A stretch of 64,000 bases of DNA from Nocardioides gilvus (GCF_003194605.1 NZ_QHKY01000001.1:124001-188000); one strand, 5' to 3'; counted from the first letter of the stretch, positions 1 to 8,356 are shown. Numbers and translations are program-made. Notes: a model not told the origin generated them from the letters alone.

Positions 1-1
1 C

Positions 2-613
2 CAGGAGGGCAACACCGGCCTGATCCGCGCGGTCGAGAAGTTCGACTACGCCAAGGGCTACAAGTTCTCCACGTACGCCACCTGGTGGGTGCGTCAGGCG
101 ATCACGCGAGGCATCGCCCAGCAGGCACGCGTGGTCCGTCTTCCCGTCCACGTGGTCGAGGAGCTGAACCAGGTGGGCAACGCCCGCCGCACTCTCGAGC
201 GGCAGCTCGGCCGGGACCCCGAGCCCGCCGAGATCGCCGGCGAGCTGGGGCTCAGCATCGACCGGGTCCTCGACCTGATGGCGTGGGGTCGGGACCACGT
301 CTCGCTCGACACTCCTCTGGACGAGAACGGTGACACCACCCTCGGTGACCTGATGTCACAGGAGACTGTTCCCAGTCCCGACGGGACCGTCCTTGACGTG
401 GAGGCCCGCCAGCGTCTCGACACCCTGGTGTCCCAACTCGACGAACGCTCGGCTGAGATCGTCCGGGCACGTTACGGACTCACCGACGGCAGGCAGCACA
501 AGCTGGCCGACATCGGTGCCCAGCACGGCATCTCCGCCGAGCGCGTACGTCAGCTCGAGCGTGAGGCCCTGCAGAAGTTGCGCCGTCTCGGCGATCCAGA
601 TCTGGCCGCCTGA
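2..613 (+). CDS. RNA polymerase sigma factor, sigma-70 family group 2 (5' end outside window)
   Basis: Open from the first base in frame 2, so the N-terminus is missing; about 203 residues are visible. They begin inside region 2 ([20 protein letters not shown] is the classic 2.3/2.4 stretch for -10 melting and recognition), continue through region 3 and end in a region 4 helix-turn-helix ([14 protein letters not shown] followed by [19 protein letters not shown]). The C-terminus lacks the LRHPSRSQVLRDYLD-type tail of the housekeeping HrdB/SigA, so I read it as a group 2 (SigB/HrdD-like) factor that would recognise a promoter close to the primary one. It converges on coaE across a long hairpin. 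Group assignment is inference because the N-terminus is unseen. Confidence 0.9.
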   Translation, partial: QEGNTGLIRAVEKFDYAKGYKFSTYATWWVRQAITRGIAQQARVVRLPVHVVEELNQVGNARRTLERQLGRDPEPAEIAGELGLSIDRVLDLMAWGRDHVSLDTPLDENGDTTLGDLMSQETVPSPDGTVLDVEARQRLDTLVSQLDERSAEIVRARYGLTDGRQHKLADIGAQHGISAERVRQLEREALQKLRRLGDPDLAA

Positions 614-637
614 CCTCCCTCCCCGGTCGGCCAAAAC

Positions 638-691
638 CTTCGGGCCCGCACGGAGGCTGTCTTTTCAGACAGCTCCGGCGCGGGCCCGAAG
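638..691. terminator. Nested inverted repeat between sigma factor and coaE (bidirectional terminator candidate)
   Basis: A 12-bp arm CTTCGGGCCCGC (638-649) pairs with GCGGGCCCGAAG (680-691). Inside it a second stem pairs CTGTCT (657-662) with AGACAG (667-672) around a TTTT loop, flanked by GGAG/CTCC. The TGA stop of coaE (665-667, minus strand) lies in the loop/inner stem. There is no U tract. It sits between convergent genes, which suits a shared terminator. Confidence 0.65.
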
Positions 692-1270
692 TGCTTCATG
701 GATCTCATCGACGCGGGCCTCGAGCGCACCGAGGTCGCCGGTGTTGTCGATGACGAAGTCTGCGATGGCCAGGCGCTCCTCACGACTGGCCTGGGCGGCG
801 ACCCGAGCCCGGGCGTCGGCCAACGACATGCCGCGTTGCTCCACCATCCGCTGGATCTGCACCTCGACCGGGACGTCGACCACCACCACCGCGTCGAAGG
901 CTCCCGCCTGGCCCGTCTCGGCGAGCAACGGGATGTCGTGCACCACCACTGCACCCTCAGGGGCAGCCGCCTCGAGCTCAGCGCCAGCCGCACGGATCAA
1001 GGGGTGAAGGATGGCCTCCAGCGCCTTGCGCCGGGACTCGTCAGCGAAGACCAGAGATCCCAGAGCTGGACGGTCCAGCAGGCCCTCGGGGGTCAGCACG
1101 CCTTCACCGAACTCCTCCACCACTGCCGCCAGGCCGGGGGTCCCCGGCCCGACCACCGCACGGGCCAGTAGATCTGCGTCGACGACGACGGCGCCGAGCT
1201 CGGCGAGACGGGCGGAGACGGTGCTCTTGCCGGATGCCACTCCCCCGGTCAGACCAACTCGAATCGTCAT
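665..1270 (-). CDS. coaE: Dephospho-CoA kinase
   Basis: Phosphorylates the 3'-OH of dephospho-CoA, the last step of coenzyme A synthesis, in the cytoplasm. The 201-aa product has the P-loop GGVASGKS at residues 9-16 and the family DADLLAR motif at about 32-38, with normal length for single-domain CoaE (some actinobacterial forms carry an extra C-terminal GrpB-like domain, which is absent here). ATG start preceded by AAGGAG six bases upstream. It lies downstream of rpsA, the same order as in mycobacteria, but a strong terminator separates them, so it probably has its own promoter in 1271-1315. Confidence 0.95.
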   Translation of the reverse strand: MTIRVGLTGGVASGKSTVSARLAELGAVVVDADLLARAVVGPGTPGLAAVVEEFGEGVLTPEGLLDRPALGSLVFADESRRKALEAILHPLIRAAGAELEAAAPEGAVVVHDIPLLAETGQAGAFDAVVVVDVPVEVQIQRMVEQRGMSLADARARVAAQASREERLAIADFVIDNTGDLGALEARVDEIHEALRARAGAV

Positions 1271-1315
1271 TCCACTCCTTCTTGCCCACAGGTCTCGTGC
1301 AGAGGCGAAAAATAC

Positions 1316-1352
1316 CGTACGGCCCGCCCGGTGTGACCGGGCGGGCCGTACG
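1316..1352 (-). terminator. Intrinsic terminator of rpsA
   Basis: Perfect 17-bp stem (1316-1332 with 1336-1352) rich in GGGCGGGCC, with a 3-nt loop. Read on the minus strand the stem is followed by TATTTTTCGC, a real T tract, which makes this the most classical Rho-independent terminator in the window. It begins 31 bases past the rpsA stop. Confidence 0.9.
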
Positions 1353-1383
1353 TGGTGGTGCTAGTTGCGGGTCAAGCGTTGAC

Positions 1384-2862
1384 TCAGCTCGCCGCGCCGC
1401 CGGTGAGCTTCTCGCGCAGGGCCTGCAGAGCCTCGTCGGACGCCAGCGAACCGCCGACCTCCTCGGCCTGCTCGACCTCGCCACCGGAGCTGTACGAGGT
1501 GGACTCGCCAGCCTCGGCCTCGGCAACCTTGGCCTCGGCCTGCTGCTTGACGTGCGCCTCCCAGCGGGTGTGGGCCTTGGCGTACTGCTCTTCCCAGGTC
1601 GCGCGCTGGTCGTCGAAGCCCTCGAGCCACTCGCCGGTCTCCGGGTCGAAGCCCTCGGGGTAGACGTAGTTGCCCTGGTCGTCGTACGTGGCGGTCATGC
1701 CGTACAGCGTCGGGTCGAACTCGTCGACGTCGGCTGCTGCGGAGGTCTCGTTCGCCTGCTTGAGCGAGAGCGAGATGCGGCGACGCTCGAGGTCGATGTC
1801 GATGATCTTGACCATGACGTCGTCGTTGACCTGGACGACCTGCTCCGGGATCTCCACGTGGCGCTCGGCCAGCTCGGAGATGTGCACGAGGCCCTCGATG
1901 CCCTCCTCGACGCGGACGAACGAACCGAAGGGCACCAGCTTGGTGACCTTACCGGGAACGATCTGACCGATCTGGTGGGTGCGGGCGAAGTGCTGCCACG
2001 GGTCTTCCTGGGTGGCCTTGAGCGACAGGGAGACGCGCTCGCGGTCCATGTCGACGTCGAGCACCTCGACGGTGACCTCGTCACCGACGGTGACGACCTC
2101 GGACGGGTGGTCGATGTGCTTCCAGGAGAGCTCGGAGACGTGCACGAGGCCGTCGACACCGCCCAGGTCCACGAAGGCACCGAAGTTGACGATGGAGGAC
2201 ACGACACCCTTGCGGATCTGGCCCTTCTGGAGCTGGGTGAGGAAACCGTGACGCACCTCGGACTGGGTCTGCTCGAGCCAGGCACGGCGCGACAGGACCA
2301 CGTTGTTGCGGTTCTTGTCGAGCTCGATGATCTTGGCCTCGAGGGTCTGACCCACGTAGGGCTGCAGGTCGCGGACGCGACGCATCTCCACCAGCGAGGC
2401 GGGCAGGAAGCCGCGCAGACCGATGTCGAGGATGAGGCCGCCCTTGACGACCTCGATGACGGTGCCCTCGACGACGCCGTCCTCTTCCTTGACCTGCTCG
2501 ATGGTGCCCCAGGCACGCTCGTACTGAGCACGCTTCTTCGACAGGATCAGACGACCTTCCTTGTCCTCCTTCTGGAGAACCAGGGCCTCGACCTTGTCGC
2601 CGATGGCAACGACCTCGGACGGGTCCACGTCGTGCTTGATCGACAGCTCGCGCGAGGGAATGACACCTTCGGTCTTGTAACCGATGTCGAGGAGCACCTC
2701 GTCACGGTCGACCTTCACGATGATGCCGTCGACGATGTCGCCGTCGTTGAAGTACTTGATCGTCGCGTCGATCGCGGCGAGAAGGTCCTCTTCGGAACCG
2801 ATGTCGTTGATCGCAACCTGCGGCGCGTCGTAATCGGGAAGAGGGATGTGCGTGCTCGTCAT
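1384..2862 (-). CDS. rpsA: 30S ribosomal protein S1
   Basis: mRNA-binding ribosomal protein of 492 aa. Four S1/OB-fold repeats are visible at about residues 41-109, 127-192, 214-282 and 299-367, the last two with the strong GxFV-x-GLVH-SEL signature; the C-terminal 120 residues are low-complexity and acidic, as in other actinobacterial S1 proteins with four rather than six repeats. Start set at the ATG giving MTSTHIPLPD, because an upstream in-frame extension is not conserved in type. Downstream a U-tracted terminator ends the transcript. In mycobacteria rpsA lies directly between polA and coaE; here polA is 18 kb away. Confidence 0.97.
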   Translation of the reverse strand: MTSTHIPLPDYDAPQVAINDIGSEEDLLAAIDATIKYFNDGDIVDGIIVKVDRDEVLLDIGYKTEGVIPSRELSIKHDVDPSEVVAIGDKVEALVLQKEDKEGRLILSKKRAQYERAWGTIEQVKEEDGVVEGTVIEVVKGGLILDIGLRGFLPASLVEMRRVRDLQPYVGQTLEAKIIELDKNRNNVVLSRRAWLEQTQSEVRHGFLTQLQKGQIRKGVVSSIVNFGAFVDLGGVDGLVHVSELSWKHIDHPSEVVTVGDEVTVEVLDVDMDRERVSLSLKATQEDPWQHFARTHQIGQIVPGKVTKLVPFGSFVRVEEGIEGLVHISELAERHVEIPEQVVQVNDDVMVKIIDIDLERRRISLSLKQANETSAAADVDEFDPTLYGMTATYDDQGNYVYPEGFDPETGEWLEGFDDQRATWEEQYAKAHTRWEAHVKQQAEAKVAEAEAGESTSYSSGGEVEQAEEVGGSLASDEALQALREKLTGGAAS

Positions 2863-2990
2863 AAGGGAGAGTTGTCCTTGGATGGATGGAGTCGTACGGC
2901 TCGCCAAAGGACCGTTTCACCGCCGAACGTCGGCAGCGAGCTGGGAGCCGCTCCGTATGGGATCCGAGCAGACCTGTGACGCAAGGTCTT

Positions 2991-3021
2991 ACTCTACGCG
3001 TGCGGACCGCGCAGCGTCCAA
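2991..3021 (-). promoter_or_regulatory. Candidate rpsA promoter
   Basis: On the minus strand TTGGAC (3021-3016) is followed after 19 bases by TAGAGT (2996-2991), giving a leader of about 120 nt before the rpsA ATG. The spacer is one or two bases longer than usual, so this is a tentative call. Confidence 0.4.
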
Positions 3022-3058
3022 CCGGCATGCTCTGCAGACAAGCGGTCGCGACCTCGGC

Positions 3059-3949
3059 TCAGGGCGCGGCGTTCCAGTCGGTTTCACGGGCGATCTCTCG
3101 CAGGAACACCTCGGCGAGGTCGACCACCAGGTTCCCTGCGGGACGGGACGCCAGGTCGAGGAGCGCGAAGAGATCGGCACAACGGGCCAGGTCACGGGCC
3201 TGCTCCGCGGTCCCCCCGCGCACCGCCACCCAGCCGGAGAGCACGGCCTCCTCCCACGCACTGTGACGATCGAAGCGCAGGAGGCTGCCGAGGTCCGCGT
3301 AAGGAGACCCGGCATGAGCGTGCTCCCAGTCGACCACCGCCACCACGGACCCGGTGTCGGGGTCGACGACCACGTTCTTGGGGTTCAGGTCACCGTGCAC
3401 CAGGCAGGTCCGTGGGACGGAGTCGAGTTCGTCCTGGGCACGTCGGGCGACCTCGAGCAGGCCCTCGGTCCGGGCCGGACCGAAGTCTCGCAACGAGGGC
3501 AAGCGCGACATCACGTGGGAGAGCAGGTCGTCGGCCTCCGGAGCGAATGGTTCGATCCTCAGACCCGCATCGACGAAATGGCCGCTGCCCACGGTCGGAA
3601 TGCCCGCCAGCGTGCCTGCGATGCGGCCCAACTGGGCACCCAGGGGAGCCAGGACGCCCGCGTCCTGCCCCCGGACGAGATTGTCGGCCCGGACTCCCGG
3701 CACGTAGCGGGTGATGAGGAGCGGCGGGTTGCCGTCCCGGGCCGCTCTGACCTCCAACACCTCGGGGACCGGTACGAGCCCCCTCAGCAGTCGCATCAGG
3801 GCGCCGTCCACATCGGCGGCACGCTCGCCGCGAGCACTGGGGGTGGCACAGATCCTGACCACCGACCGGACCCCGTCGATCTCCGCGAGAAAACTCTCCC
3901 CCGACCATCCGCCGGGCAGGGGGTCCCACGTCATCTCCACGCCGTCCAT
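3059..3949 (-). CDS. APH-family phosphotransferase (protein-kinase fold)
   Basis: 296 aa with the aminoglycoside/choline phosphotransferase fold. The catalytic loop HGDLNPKN is at residues 185-192 and the metal-binding DWEH at 207-210, followed by a small helical C-terminal part. Members phosphorylate sugars, choline, homoserine or antibiotics; the sequence does not say which. It is divergent from a methyltransferase with only 35 bases between them and is the first gene after rpsA going into the surface-glycan block, so a sugar or small metabolite kinase is as likely as drug resistance. The start could also be the ATG five codons in (3934). Confidence 0.85.
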   Translation of the reverse strand: MDGVEMTWDPLPGGWSGESFLAEIDGVRSVVRICATPSARGERAADVDGALMRLLRGLVPVPEVLEVRAARDGNPPLLITRYVPGVRADNLVRGQDAGVLAPLGAQLGRIAGTLAGIPTVGSGHFVDAGLRIEPFAPEADDLLSHVMSRLPSLRDFGPARTEGLLEVARRAQDELDSVPRTCLVHGDLNPKNVVVDPDTGSVVAVVDWEHAHAGSPYADLGSLLRFDRHSAWEEAVLSGWVAVRGGTAEQARDLARCADLFALLDLASRPAGNLVVDLAEVFLREIARETDWNAAP

Positions 3950-3971
3950 ACTCCCACGCCGGTTGCGCGCG

Positions 3972-3977
3972 TAGCAT
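3972..3977 (+). promoter_or_regulatory. TAGCAT -10 box, leaderless start
   Basis: TANNNT hexamer ending 7 bases before the GTG start of the methyltransferase, with no Shine-Dalgarno sequence between. This spacing puts the transcript start at or next to the GTG. Confidence 0.6.
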
Positions 3978-3984
3978 CGACACC

Positions 3985-4821
3985 GTGTCCGAGACGATCC
4001 CTTCGGGGACAGACCATCTACCCCAGTCGGTGAGCGTCGAACGGCGCCAGATCAGCGAGGCCGACTCGCGACGGGCCAATGGCCCCGACTGGGACAGGTA
4101 CGCCGACGAGTACCAGGCCACCCATGGCGCCTTCCTCGGTGACACAGGGTTCATCTGGGGCCCCGAGGGGCTCAGCGAGGACGAAGCCGGAGCACTCGGC
4201 CCGGTCGCCGGCCGTCGAGTCCTCGAGGTGGGCAGTGGTGCCGGCCAGTGCTCGCGCTGGGTCACTGCCAGGGGCGGCAACGGCATCGGCCTCGACCTGT
4301 CCATGCGCCAGTTGCAGCACTCCCGTCGCATCGACGAGGAGACGGGCGTGGTGGTCCCCTCGGTGGTCGGGACCGCGACCCAGCTCCCCTTCGCCGACGA
4401 CTCGTTCGACGTCGTCTTCTCCTCGTTCGGCGCCCTGCAGTTCATCGCCGACCTCCCCGCGGCGCTCTCCGAGGCAGCGCGGGTGCTGCGTACGGGCGGG
4501 CGTTTCGCCTTCTCCATCACCCACCCGACGCGCTGGTCCTTCCCCGACGACCCCGGAGTAGAAGGACTCACCGCCTCCCAGTCGTACTGGGACCGGACCC
4601 CCTACGTGGAGACGGACCCCGAGACCGGCACACCCTCCTACGTGGAGCACCACCGCACGCTGGGCGACTGGGTCGAGGTCCTCGCGGGGAACGGCTTCCG
4701 TCTTGTCGCCCTGAAGGAACCGGAGTGGCCCGAGAAGCACGATCGGACCTGGGGTGGTTGGTCACGCACGCGCGGACTGCTCATCCCCGGCACCGCCGTC
4801 TTCGTCGCCGACCTCGGCTAG
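3985..4821 (+). CDS. Class I SAM-dependent methyltransferase
   Basis: 278 aa. Motif I (VLEVGSGAG, about residues 79-87), an acidic residue at the end of the next strand (GLDLS) and the DVVFSSFGALQF stretch of motif IV mark a Methyltransf_11-type fold; the C-terminal third is family-specific. The acceptor is not predictable. GTG start chosen because the TANNNT box lies 7 bases upstream and the reading frame shows no ribosome binding site. Divergent from the APH-type gene; ends at a bidirectional hairpin. Confidence 0.85.
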   Translation: MSETIPSGTDHLPQSVSVERRQISEADSRRANGPDWDRYADEYQATHGAFLGDTGFIWGPEGLSEDEAGALGPVAGRRVLEVGSGAGQCSRWVTARGGNGIGLDLSMRQLQHSRRIDEETGVVVPSVVGTATQLPFADDSFDVVFSSFGALQFIADLPAALSEAARVLRTGGRFAFSITHPTRWSFPDDPGVEGLTASQSYWDRTPYVETDPETGTPSYVEHHRTLGDWVEVLAGNGFRLVALKEPEWPEKHDRTWGGWSRTRGLLIPGTAVFVADLG

Positions 4822-4838
4822 GACTTCCACGCGACACA

Positions 4839-4875
4839 GAAGGGCCCGGACGGAGTTGATCCGTCCGGGCCCTTC
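4839..4875. terminator. Bidirectional terminator hairpin
   Basis: 16-bp perfect stem (4839-4854 with 4860-4875) built on AAGGGCCCGGACGGA with a 5-nt loop, between the convergent methyltransferase and DUF3068 genes. The A/T ends of the stem give a short T run in either direction. Confidence 0.8.
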
Positions 4876-4907
4876 TCCTTCCTCGAGGAAGGTGCTGTCA
4901 GAGCTGC

Positions 4908-5858
4908 TCAGCGCTTCGAGGTGCTCCTGGAGTTCGACCGACGGTAGAGCAGGAAACCGACGATCAGAAGAACCAGACCACCGACGCCCAGGACGAGCGG
5001 CAGGGTGGAGCGGATCATCTTGAGCTGGGTCGACTTGCCAGAGTACTCATCGATGTTCTTCTTCATCGTCTCCTCGGAGAACGCCGTCTTGACCGAGGTC
5101 AGTGTCGTGCGGTTCTCGCCGTCGACCTGAAGGTAGGCCGACTGCTCCTCGGTACGGTTGAGGACGACGCCCGTCTCGGGCTCGACCCAGAACGTACGGA
5201 TGTTGCCGTAGGTGCGGTCAGCGATGACGGACTCCTCGCCCGACTCCCCCACCACGGACGGCGGCACTTCCTGCTGGGTCCAGACCTCGGGCTCGATCGT
5301 CTGGACGAACACGTAGGTGTTGACGCCCTCGAGCTCTTCTTCGCGCTCGAACTCAGCGTCGACTGCACGCTTCAGGGTGCCGTCCCACCACTTGTAGGTC
5401 TCCTTCTTGGTCTGGAAGGGGAACTTGAAGATCTGACCCTCGAACTTGACTTCCTCGGGCTGACCCTGCGTCGTCTCCGAGAAGGCGTTGCAGCAGTCCA
5501 CCGCTTCACCCGTGAAGCCGTCGAAGGCGACTCGCTCGACACTTCGCGAGCGAACAACACCGTCGTCGGACTTCGTCGAGGTGGAGTTGACCCACACGCG
5601 AACGTTGTCGCCGGCCCGCTCGGCCGCGTCGACGTCACCGACGGTCAGAGCCGTGGTCGTCAAGTTGGTCTGGAACTCCGCCAGGACGGTGGGATCGCTG
5701 TCGAACACCGTGGCGTCAGGGCCGCTGAGCACCGAGGTGCTGTTCTGGTCCGCGGGGGCCGTGGCCAACCGCGGGTACGCGTAAACGTTGAGGAGAACTC
5801 CCATGATCAGCAGGAATCCACCGATGCCCGACAGAATCGGACCTAACTTTCCTCGCAC
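4908..5858 (-). CDS. DUF3068 (PorA-family-like) membrane protein
   Basis: 316 aa. One hydrophobic segment at the N-terminus (LGPILSGIGGFLLIMGVLL) leads into a YPRLATAPADQ motif typical of DUF3068, then an extracytoplasmic domain of about 260 residues rich in D, T and E, then a second membrane segment and an Arg/Ser tail. Topology is thus two anchors with a large outside domain. Function in the family is not established; corynebacterial relatives are linked to the cell envelope. GTG at 5858 is preferred over upstream ATGs because GGAGGGA sits 8 bases before it and the upstream ATG codons overlap that site. Confidence 0.8.
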   Translation of the reverse strand: MRGKLGPILSGIGGFLLIMGVLLNVYAYPRLATAPADQNSTSVLSGPDATVFDSDPTVLAEFQTNLTTTALTVGDVDAAERAGDNVRVWVNSTSTKSDDGVVRSRSVERVAFDGFTGEAVDCCNAFSETTQGQPEEVKFEGQIFKFPFQTKKETYKWWDGTLKRAVDAEFEREEELEGVNTYVFVQTIEPEVWTQQEVPPSVVGESGEESVIADRTYGNIRTFWVEPETGVVLNRTEEQSAYLQVDGENRTTLTSVKTAFSEETMKKNIDEYSGKSTQLKMIRSTLPLVLGVGGLVLLIVGFLLYRRSNSRSTSKR

Positions 5859-5866
5859 TTGCGTGC

Positions 5867-5873
5867 TCCCTCC
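5867..5873 (-). promoter_or_regulatory. Ribosome binding site that fixes the DUF3068 start
   Basis: GGAGGGA on the minus strand, 8 bases before GTG 5858. It lies inside the longer open frame, which argues against the upstream ATG starts. Confidence 0.7.
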
Positions 5874-5994
5874 AGACATGAACATGCCACTAAGTAGCCG
5901 CACGCTACCAGCCGGTAGACGTTACGGGTGACGCAGGCCACAAACTCCCCCGAGTCTGTGGAGTGTAGAACAGGTCGCCGGAGATTCCGGGACC

Positions 5995-6747
5995 TCATTC
6001 CTTCTTTCGGAGAACCTGCCACAGATTCCAGGTCAGCACCTCCCGGACACCCGGCACCCGCAGCAGGTGGCGACTGGCAGGGGGCAGGTAACGCGGTCGC
6101 TCATCGAGAAGCTCGAGGTCGTCGCGCGAGCGCGCCCACTCCAATCCTTCGGAGACCTTCGCCGCAAACATGCTCTCGCCGAAGACGTTCTTGGGCGGAT
6201 GCCCGTTCTTCCGCTCGTAGCGCCGCGCGGCGCGGGCGCCACCGAGGTAGTGCCACGGGGAGGTCTCGTGCCCGCCCCACGGGCCGTACCAGGCGGTGTA
6301 CGACAGCACGACGAGACCACCGGGCTTGACCACCCGGGCGATCTGGTCGGCAACGGCGGGGAGGTCACGTACGTGCTCGAGCATGTTGCTGGAGAACCCG
6401 ATGTCGACCGCACCGTCACGCAATGGCGCCTCCTCGGCGCGCGCCACCACCGACAGTGGGTGTCGAACACCGTGGGACAGCACCTCCTGGTGGTCGAGGT
6501 CGATGACGAGCGACGTCGCACCCGCACGGGTGAAGGCGTCGGAGTAGAACCCCGCTCCTCCCCCGAAGTCAGCGACGGTCTTGCCCCTGAGGTCGACGTG
6601 CGGGCGCATCAACTCGAGGGTGTCGTCGGCGATGAGGCCGTAGAACCCTTCTGGGTCCGTCTGCTCGGTCAGGAAGGACTTGAAGAGCTTGACCGAACGA
6701 CGCCAGTCATCACGAACGACAGCGGTAGATTCTGTGGAATGGCTCAC
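5995..6747 (-). CDS. Class I SAM-dependent methyltransferase
   Basis: 250 aa. SAM-binding motif VADFGGGAGFYSD at residues 58-70, acidic VIDLDH at the second strand, and SSNMLEHVRD plus a VKPGGLVVLSYT motif as in ubiquinone/sugar methyltransferases. The C-terminal part has a lipid-interaction look (RHLLRVPGVREVLTWNLW). It is divergent from the GT4 glycosyltransferase, with 99 bases between, so a sugar or glycolipid acceptor is plausible but unproven. GTG start: a TAGCAT box lies 7 bases upstream and there is no Shine-Dalgarno sequence. Confidence 0.85.
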   Translation of the reverse strand: MSHSTESTAVVRDDWRRSVKLFKSFLTEQTDPEGFYGLIADDTLELMRPHVDLRGKTVADFGGGAGFYSDAFTRAGATSLVIDLDHQEVLSHGVRHPLSVVARAEEAPLRDGAVDIGFSSNMLEHVRDLPAVADQIARVVKPGGLVVLSYTAWYGPWGGHETSPWHYLGGARAARRYERKNGHPPKNVFGESMFAAKVSEGLEWARSRDDLELLDERPRYLPPASRHLLRVPGVREVLTWNLWQVLRKKE

Positions 6748-6754
6748 ATCTGAA

Positions 6755-6760
6755 ATGCTA
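6755..6760 (-). promoter_or_regulatory. TAGCAT -10 box, leaderless start
   Basis: TANNNT hexamer on the minus strand, 7 bases before GTG 6747 of the methyltransferase; same hexamer and spacing as at 3972. Confidence 0.6.
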
Positions 6761-6846
6761 CCCTCCGGTAATCAGCACCGGGAGGGAGACCAGGTGGTGT
6801 TCACCATTCGAACAGCAGTCATAGGGCCTACGGGAGGGGTGCACTG

Positions 6847-7965
6847 ATGAGCAGACTCGTCATCCTGAACTGGCGCGACCAGTGGCACCCAGAAGGCGGT
6901 GGGTCGGAGACCTATCTCCGCCAGGTCGCCACTCGGCTCGCGGCCGCAGGGCACGACGTGACGACGCTGACCGCGCGGTATCCGGGCAGCGCCAAGGAAG
7001 AGACGCGGGACGGCGTCCGCTACGTTCGCGTCGGACGCCACATGACCGTGTACCTGTGGGCGGCCTTCTACCTGCTCACCGGCCGACTGGGGCGCATCGA
7101 CCACGTGATCGAGGTCCAGAACGGGATGCCATTCCTGGCGACCCTCTTCACCCGGGCCAAGGTGACGGTGCTGGTGCACCACGTCCACCGTGAACAGTGG
7201 CCCGTGGTCGGACCCGTGCTGGCCAGGATCGGGTGGTTCATGGAGTCACAGGCCGCTCCTCGGGTGAACCGGAACAACGACTACGTGGCGGTCAGCCAGA
7301 TCACCGCCTCAGAACTGGTCGAGCTCGGCGTCGACGCAGAGCGCATCCGCATCGCCTACAACGGCGTTCCTCCGGTGCCTGAGTTCGAGGAGCCGGGACG
7401 CGACAAGCACCCGAGCCTGGTGGCCCTGAGCCGTCTCGTGCCTCACAAGCAGATCGAGCACGCCATCCACACACTGCACGATCTCCGCGACGAGTGCCCC
7501 GCCACGACCCTCACCATCATGGGTGACGGCTGGTGGACCGACCACCTCGTCGCTCTGGTGGACGAGCTGGGTCTGAGCGACCGCGTCCGCTTCCTCGGAT
7601 TCGTCGACGACGAGGTGAAGTTCATCGAGTTGTCACGCGCCTGGGTCCACGTCATGCCTTCCCTGAAGGAGGGCTGGGGCCTCTCCATCGTCGAGGCTGC
7701 GCACGTGAGCACACCGTCGGTGGCCTACCGCTCCGCCGGAGGAGTCCAGGAGTCCATCCTCGACGGCGTCACCGGTCTACTGGCCAGCGACCAGGCTGAC
7801 TTCACCGACTGTGTACGCCGCCTCCTGACCGATCACGCTCTGCGGGAAAGCATGGGCACCAAGGCAGCGATGCGCAGTGAGCAATTCACGTGGGAGGCCA
7901 CGACCGCAGTGGTGGAGAGTTGCCTGGAGATTGCTCCGACCAGCGAGGCTCACACCCGGCGCTGA
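6847..7965 (+). CDS. Glycosyltransferase family 4 (GT-B fold)
   Basis: 372 aa. N-terminal GGGSETYLRQVATRLA matches the donor/acceptor loop of GT4 enzymes, and the C-terminal half carries the E-x7-E type retaining motif PSLKEGWGLSIVEA at about residues 270-284, followed by VAYRSAGGVQESI. No membrane segment, so a cytoplasmic enzyme transferring a sugar from an NDP-sugar, probably to a lipid-linked or surface glycan precursor. GGGAGGGG lies 8 bases before the ATG. Divergent from a methyltransferase and ended by a 19-bp hairpin. Confidence 0.9.
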   Translation: MSRLVILNWRDQWHPEGGGSETYLRQVATRLAAAGHDVTTLTARYPGSAKEETRDGVRYVRVGRHMTVYLWAAFYLLTGRLGRIDHVIEVQNGMPFLATLFTRAKVTVLVHHVHREQWPVVGPVLARIGWFMESQAAPRVNRNNDYVAVSQITASELVELGVDAERIRIAYNGVPPVPEFEEPGRDKHPSLVALSRLVPHKQIEHAIHTLHDLRDECPATTLTIMGDGWWTDHLVALVDELGLSDRVRFLGFVDDEVKFIELSRAWVHVMPSLKEGWGLSIVEAAHVSTPSVAYRSAGGVQESILDGVTGLLASDQADFTDCVRRLLTDHALRESMGTKAAMRSEQFTWEATTAVVESCLEIAPTSEAHTRR

Positions 7966-7977
7966 CAGATCCCCCAC

Positions 7978-8018
7978 GACGTGAAAGGGCCCCGCCTGTG
8001 GCGGGGCCCTTTCACGTC
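7978..8018. terminator. Terminator hairpin after GT4 gene
   Basis: 19-bp perfect stem (7978-7996 with 8000-8018) of the form GACGTGAAAGGGCCCCGCC with a 3-nt TGT loop, starting 13 bases after the glycosyltransferase stop. The longest perfect stem in the window. Confidence 0.9.
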
Positions 8019-8117
8019 TCAAGACCAATTCGCACGTCGCCCCACCGAGCCCTGCGGGAGCTGCCAGTCCTGGGCAGGGCGGCCTCGACACCCACCGCGT
8101 TGGCGCCTCTGCACGCG

Positions 8118-8153
8118 CTTCAGGGCGAACTCCATAAGGAGTTCGCCCTGAAG
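8118..8153 (-). terminator. Terminator hairpin of the 47-aa membrane peptide gene
   Basis: 16-bp perfect stem (8118-8133 with 8138-8153) around an ATAA loop, 36 bases beyond the stop codon of the small minus-strand gene. Distinct from the GT4 terminator 100 bases away, so it more likely serves the small gene. Confidence 0.7.
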
Positions 8154-8188
8154 AGAGAAGTCAATGGGCCACCATCAGTGGCCGTGGG

Positions 8189-8332
8189 TCACTCGTCGCC
8201 GTACTGACCTGAACCGGGCTCGTTGGGGCCGCCGTTGTCAGCGTCGACGCCGGTCAGGCTGGCGACAGCGATGAGGATAGAGACTACGGCCGCAATGGCG
8301 CCCGCGAGGATCGAAAACAACCAACCAAACAT
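8189..8332 (-). CDS. 47-aa single-span membrane peptide
   Basis: Short gene supported by three signals: a GGGAGG ribosome binding site 7 bases before the ATG, a well-shaped product, and a dedicated hairpin downstream. The product starts MFGWLFSILAGAIAAVVSIL, continues IAVASLTGVDADNGGPNEPG and ends SGQYGDE: one transmembrane helix (about residues 3-27) and a short acidic, Gly/Pro-rich tail. It lies 24 bases downstream of the GT-C-like gene on the same strand and could be co-transcribed with it. I recognise no family. A role as a small partner of the neighbouring membrane glycosyltransferases is only a guess. Confidence 0.75.
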   Translation of the reverse strand: MFGWLFSILAGAIAAVVSILIAVASLTGVDADNGGPNEPGSGQYGDE

Positions 8333-8339
8333 TTAGTGT

Positions 8340-8345
8340 CCTCCC
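8340..8345 (-). promoter_or_regulatory. Ribosome binding site of the 47-aa gene
   Basis: GGGAGG on the minus strand, 7 bases upstream of ATG 8332. Its strength is a main reason to accept the short gene. Confidence 0.7.
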
Positions 8346-8356
8346 AGACCTAACGG

